A program made the translations under genes and the position numbers. A DNA stretch of 6,990 bases, from contig JAAYPD010000452.1 of the NCBI GenBank assembly GCA_012520015.1, positions 1-6,990 of the forward strand, written 5' to 3'. Numbering within the stretch: the first letter of the stretch is position 1; each line of letters starts with the position of its first letter. The notes beneath the pieces were generated by a model. That model worked only from the letters and a program-made list of their open reading frames with translations. It made no database searches and had not been told where the DNA came from. Below are positions 5,066 to 6,990 of the stretch, piece by piece. The DNA comes from Methanomicrobiales archaeon. Lineage in GTDB: Archaea > Halobacteriota > Methanomicrobia > Methanomicrobiales > Methanospirillaceae.

Positions 5066-6766
5066 TCAGGAATTAACGCTGTTTTTTCTTGTAATATTCC
5101 TTATAATTACAATTACATCTTCTTCCGGCCCAGGGCAGGTAAAGGCAGACATTTCAACAGGAATGGCCCGTTCATCTGCCCGTAAAAAATTTACTTCAAC
5201 ACAGGAGTTCTGAAGGGTTTTCACGGATGATATCTGGAGAGAGACTATGTGAAGTGAAGGAGGATCAACGATGGAAAAGACTGGTCTTCCCGTGAGCTCT
5301 CTTTCAGAGCCATACATGAGCATCTCACATGCTGCAGGATTGGCATAACTGATCGTTTCTTTCCTGACAATTAATATACCGTCAGGCACATGCTCTATAA
5401 GACTTCGAAACCTTGCTTCATTCTGTTCAGTCTCTTCTTTTTGAGCCTTTAGCTCCTCCATGCTGGCATTTATCTCCTCATAACTCCCGGATAGTTCTTC
5501 ATAGGCGGCGGCAAGTTCTTCATTACTCTTCAATAACTCAGTCTCTGTCTTTTTGCGTTCCGTGATGTCGCGAATGGATTGTATAGCACCATTGATCTTA
5601 CCATCGGCATCCTTGAGCGGGGCAGTTATCCCCCATAACCAGGCTCCTCTACCGTCATACATCCTTGGACTGTAGACCTCGGCGACGAGATGACCATCCT
5701 GCTCCCTGACATATTCATACAGATAACTGATCTCTTCCCAGTCTTTGTACAGAAAATCGATTAAAATTGGCCTCGTTTCCCCATAGAACGGGAGAGAATA
5801 GATATATTCCCCTTTTCCGATGATCTCCTGTTTTTTAACACCGGTCATCTCTTCGATGGCATGGTTCCAGGCGATTACAGCACCTTTCTTGTCGATGGCA
5901 AATGTTGGATCAGGAAGAAAGTCGATGATGTCTGATAACATCTGTTTTGAATTGACAAGCTCCTGTTCAGCCTTTTTGGCTCTGGTGATATCTCTCACCG
6001 TCTGGATTGCACCGGTAATATTGCCCGTTTCATCATAAAGGGGGCTTGCTTTACCCCATAATATCTTATTTCCATGAACGGTCTTTATCCTGGTCTCTGC
6101 AGTTATTGTGTCCTGATCACGGATGATATTACTGTAATATTCTTTAATCGGAAGCTCTTCGTCAAGTATTGCATCGACAAGCATAGGGCGCCTTTCCCCG
6201 TAAATTGCAAGGGCATAAAGACCTTCACCTTTACCTATTATCTCTTCACCAGAATGTCCGGTAAGGGCAACCTGTGCCCGGTTCCATGCAATTACGATAC
6301 CATCCCTGTCAATTGCAAAGGTTGGATCAGGCAGGTGATCCAGCATGTCCTTTATCTGCCGGTGAGATCGGCGAAGGTTATTTTCTGCCTGACGTTTCTC
6401 AACAGCAAGACGTACCTTGTGAATAAGTTCAGTATACTGTGCTTTTGGTTGTCCTCCTTTCTGCAGATAGTAATCTGCACCATTGTTGAGTGCTTCGATG
6501 ACTACCTCTTCTCTTCCTTTCCCGGTAAAAAGAATAAAAGGGATGCTGTTCCTGCTCTCTCTGAGATGCTTTAAAAATGAGAGGCCATCCATTACAGGCA
6601 TCTGGTAATCTGATATGATCGCATCATATGGGCCTTCTCCAAGTTTTTTCAGGGCCTTTGCGACTGATTCGGCCGTGTCAACGGTAAAGTTACCAAGTTT
6701 CTGGAGATAGAGCCTGCCGGTCTCAAGAAGCAGGGGGTCGTCATCAACATATAAAACCCGAATCAT
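5066..6766 (-). CDS. Response regulator with three PAS domains (REC-PAS-PAS-coiled coil-PAS), no kinase domain
   Basis: A 566-residue soluble signalling protein. The receiver domain (1-122) has acidic residues D8-D10, phosphoacceptor D53 (ISDYQMPVMDG), T81 (FTGKGREE) and K103 (YLQKGG). Two closely related PAS domains follow (about 138-262 and 277-403), both opening with LPDPTFAID and containing EIIGKGE. A Glu-rich coiled-coil stretch at about 404-450 (NEELAAAYEELSGSYEEI) leads to a third PAS domain (about 451-560). The protein stops right after that PAS, so there is no histidine kinase, GGDEF or DNA-binding output; it may pass signals by protein contact or act as a phosphate sink. Start: GGGAG at 6771-6775 is 4 nt before the ATG, inside the upstream gene, and the ATG overlaps that gene's TGA (ATGA), implying translational coupling. 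Its receiver is clearly related to that of the 483-residue regulator downstream. Ligands of the PAS domains are unknown. Confidence 0.92.
   Translation of the reverse strand: MIRVLYVDDDPLLLETGRLYLQKLGNFTVDTAESVAKALKKLGEGPYDAIISDYQMPVMDGLSFLKHLRESRNSIPFILFTGKGREEVVIEALNNGADYYLQKGGQPKAQYTELIHKVRLAVEKRQAENNLRRSHRQIKDMLDHLPDPTFAIDRDGIVIAWNRAQVALTGHSGEEIIGKGEGLYALAIYGERRPMLVDAILDEELPIKEYYSNIIRDQDTITAETRIKTVHGNKILWGKASPLYDETGNITGAIQTVRDITRAKKAEQELVNSKQMLSDIIDFLPDPTFAIDKKGAVIAWNHAIEEMTGVKKQEIIGKGEYIYSLPFYGETRPILIDFLYKDWEEISYLYEYVREQDGHLVAEVYSPRMYDGRGAWLWGITAPLKDADGKINGAIQSIRDITERKKTETELLKSNEELAAAYEELSGSYEEINASMEELKAQKEETEQNEARFRSLIEHVPDGILIVRKETISYANPAACEMLMYGSERELTGRPVFSIVDPPSLHIVSLQISSVKTLQNSCVEVNFLRADERAIPVEMSAFTCPGPEEDVIVIIRNITRKNSVNS
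5525..6355 (-). repeat. Tandem duplication of a PAS-coding unit within the 566-residue regulator
   Basis: Two adjacent units encode residues about 138-273 (nt 6355-5948) and 277-414 (nt 5938-5525). They share LPDPTFAID, VIAWN, EIIGKGE, RP.L.D, TGAIQ/NGAIQ and RDIT at the same spacing, shifted by 139-141 residues. Some likeness survives in the DNA, for example around GTTGGATCAGG at 6321-6331 and 5904-5914. This indicates duplication of one PAS module inside the gene, followed by divergence, most strongly in the stretch between EIIGKGE and the last strands. Confidence 0.85.
6763..6766 (-). other. ATGA stop/start overlap with internal ribosome binding site
   Basis: On the - strand the TGA ending the upstream PAS gene (6765-6763) shares bases with the ATG (6766-6764) of the REC-PAS-PAS-PAS gene. 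A strong GGGAG (6771-6775) precedes it. The arrangement is typical of translationally coupled genes whose products are made in similar amounts and often act together. Confidence 0.85.
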
Positions 6767-6990
6767 ATTTCTCCCTTTTTATCAAGGTCACAAAGTGATC
6801 CTATGTAACCGGAAAAGTCTCCGTTCTGATCATGTACCGGGCTTGCATAATCAGCAACCTGGTGATAGGTTCCGTCATTGTGGAGAAGCCGGTAAACGAG
6901 GTAAATTGGAATTTTTTTCCTGACAGATGAGAGGTAAAGGGCCATACACCGGTCCTTGTCATCAGGGTGCATACCAGACGACCACCCATA
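6763..6990 (-). CDS. PAS-domain signalling protein, 3' end only
   Basis: This is the C-terminal 75 residues of a protein that begins beyond the right edge; the frame is open to position 6990 and reads YGWSSGMHPDDKDRC at the border. The fragment is the second half of a PAS domain of the PAS_3 type: MHPDDKDRC matches the usual 'vHPdDr.r' turn, YRLLHNDGTYHQVADYASPV matches 'yRl...dG.yrWv.d...pv', and the last strand is followed by a short end, DLDKKGEI. The ATG at 6972 is internal to this motif and is not the real start. The protein ends directly after the PAS domain, as the next gene's protein does, so no kinase domain lies at its C-terminus. What lies upstream (receiver, further PAS or kinase) cannot be seen. 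It is translationally coupled to the downstream regulator. Confidence 0.8.
   Translation of the reverse strand, partial: YGWSSGMHPDDKDRCMALYLSSVRKKIPIYLVYRLLHNDGTYHQVADYASPVHDQNGDFSGYIGSLCDLDKKGEI

Noticed and set aside
6074..6574. A 166-codon open frame on the + strand opposite the REC-PAS-PAS-PAS gene
   Set aside because: It lies wholly antisense to a conserved PAS/receiver coding region, and its translation is Cys/Phe-rich without any recognisable domain, which is typical of a shadow frame.
6972..6972. ATG at 6972 (- strand) as the true start of the rightmost gene
   Set aside because: The frame stays open to the window edge, and the residues before it (YGWSSG) continue the PAS_3 motif, so the gene is cut by the window.

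Overview
The window looks like a piece of a methanogenic archaeal chromosome, most likely Methanomicrobiales and compatible with a Methanospirillum-like genome. This is inferred from three things: ArlJ/TadC-type secretion membrane proteins with archaeal C-terminal signatures, methanogen-style signalling proteins (receiver domains with the FTGKG...LNNGADYY...KG pattern and a kinase with an RHDIVNQL phosphoacceptor box), and moderate G+C. No ribosomal RNA or other marker is present, so the genus is a guess.

Left part, + strand (1-1321): the 3' end of one type II secretion F-domain (T2SSF) membrane protein is followed, 2 nt after its stop, by a complete second T2SSF protein. Together they look like the two halves of the ArlJ/PilC/TadC-like platform of an archaeal type IV pilus or archaellum-like machine. 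The rest of that operon (for example the ATPase) would lie upstream, outside the window.

Right part, - strand (1399-6990): four signal-transduction genes point leftwards and meet the pilus genes tail to tail. In transcription order they are: the 3' end of a PAS protein; a REC-PAS-PAS-coiled coil-PAS protein coupled to it by an ATGA overlap; after a 136-nt gap with AT-rich promoter-like and dyad-symmetric sequence, a REC-PAS protein with a poorly characterised middle domain and a C-terminal beta-sandwich-like domain; and, 42 nt later, a membrane sensor histidine kinase (CHASE4-HAMP-PAS-HisKA-like-HATPase). The kinase is the only complete kinase visible, so it is the natural phosphodonor candidate for the response regulator just upstream of it. 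No DNA-binding output domain is visible in any of the proteins, so signalling probably runs through protein-protein contacts or further phosphotransfer.

The most unusual item is the 483-residue response regulator, which carries a domain of a kind normally found outside the cell at the end of an apparently soluble protein. No RNA genes, mobile elements, CRISPR arrays or tRNAs were seen. All intergenic gaps are shorter than 140 nt.
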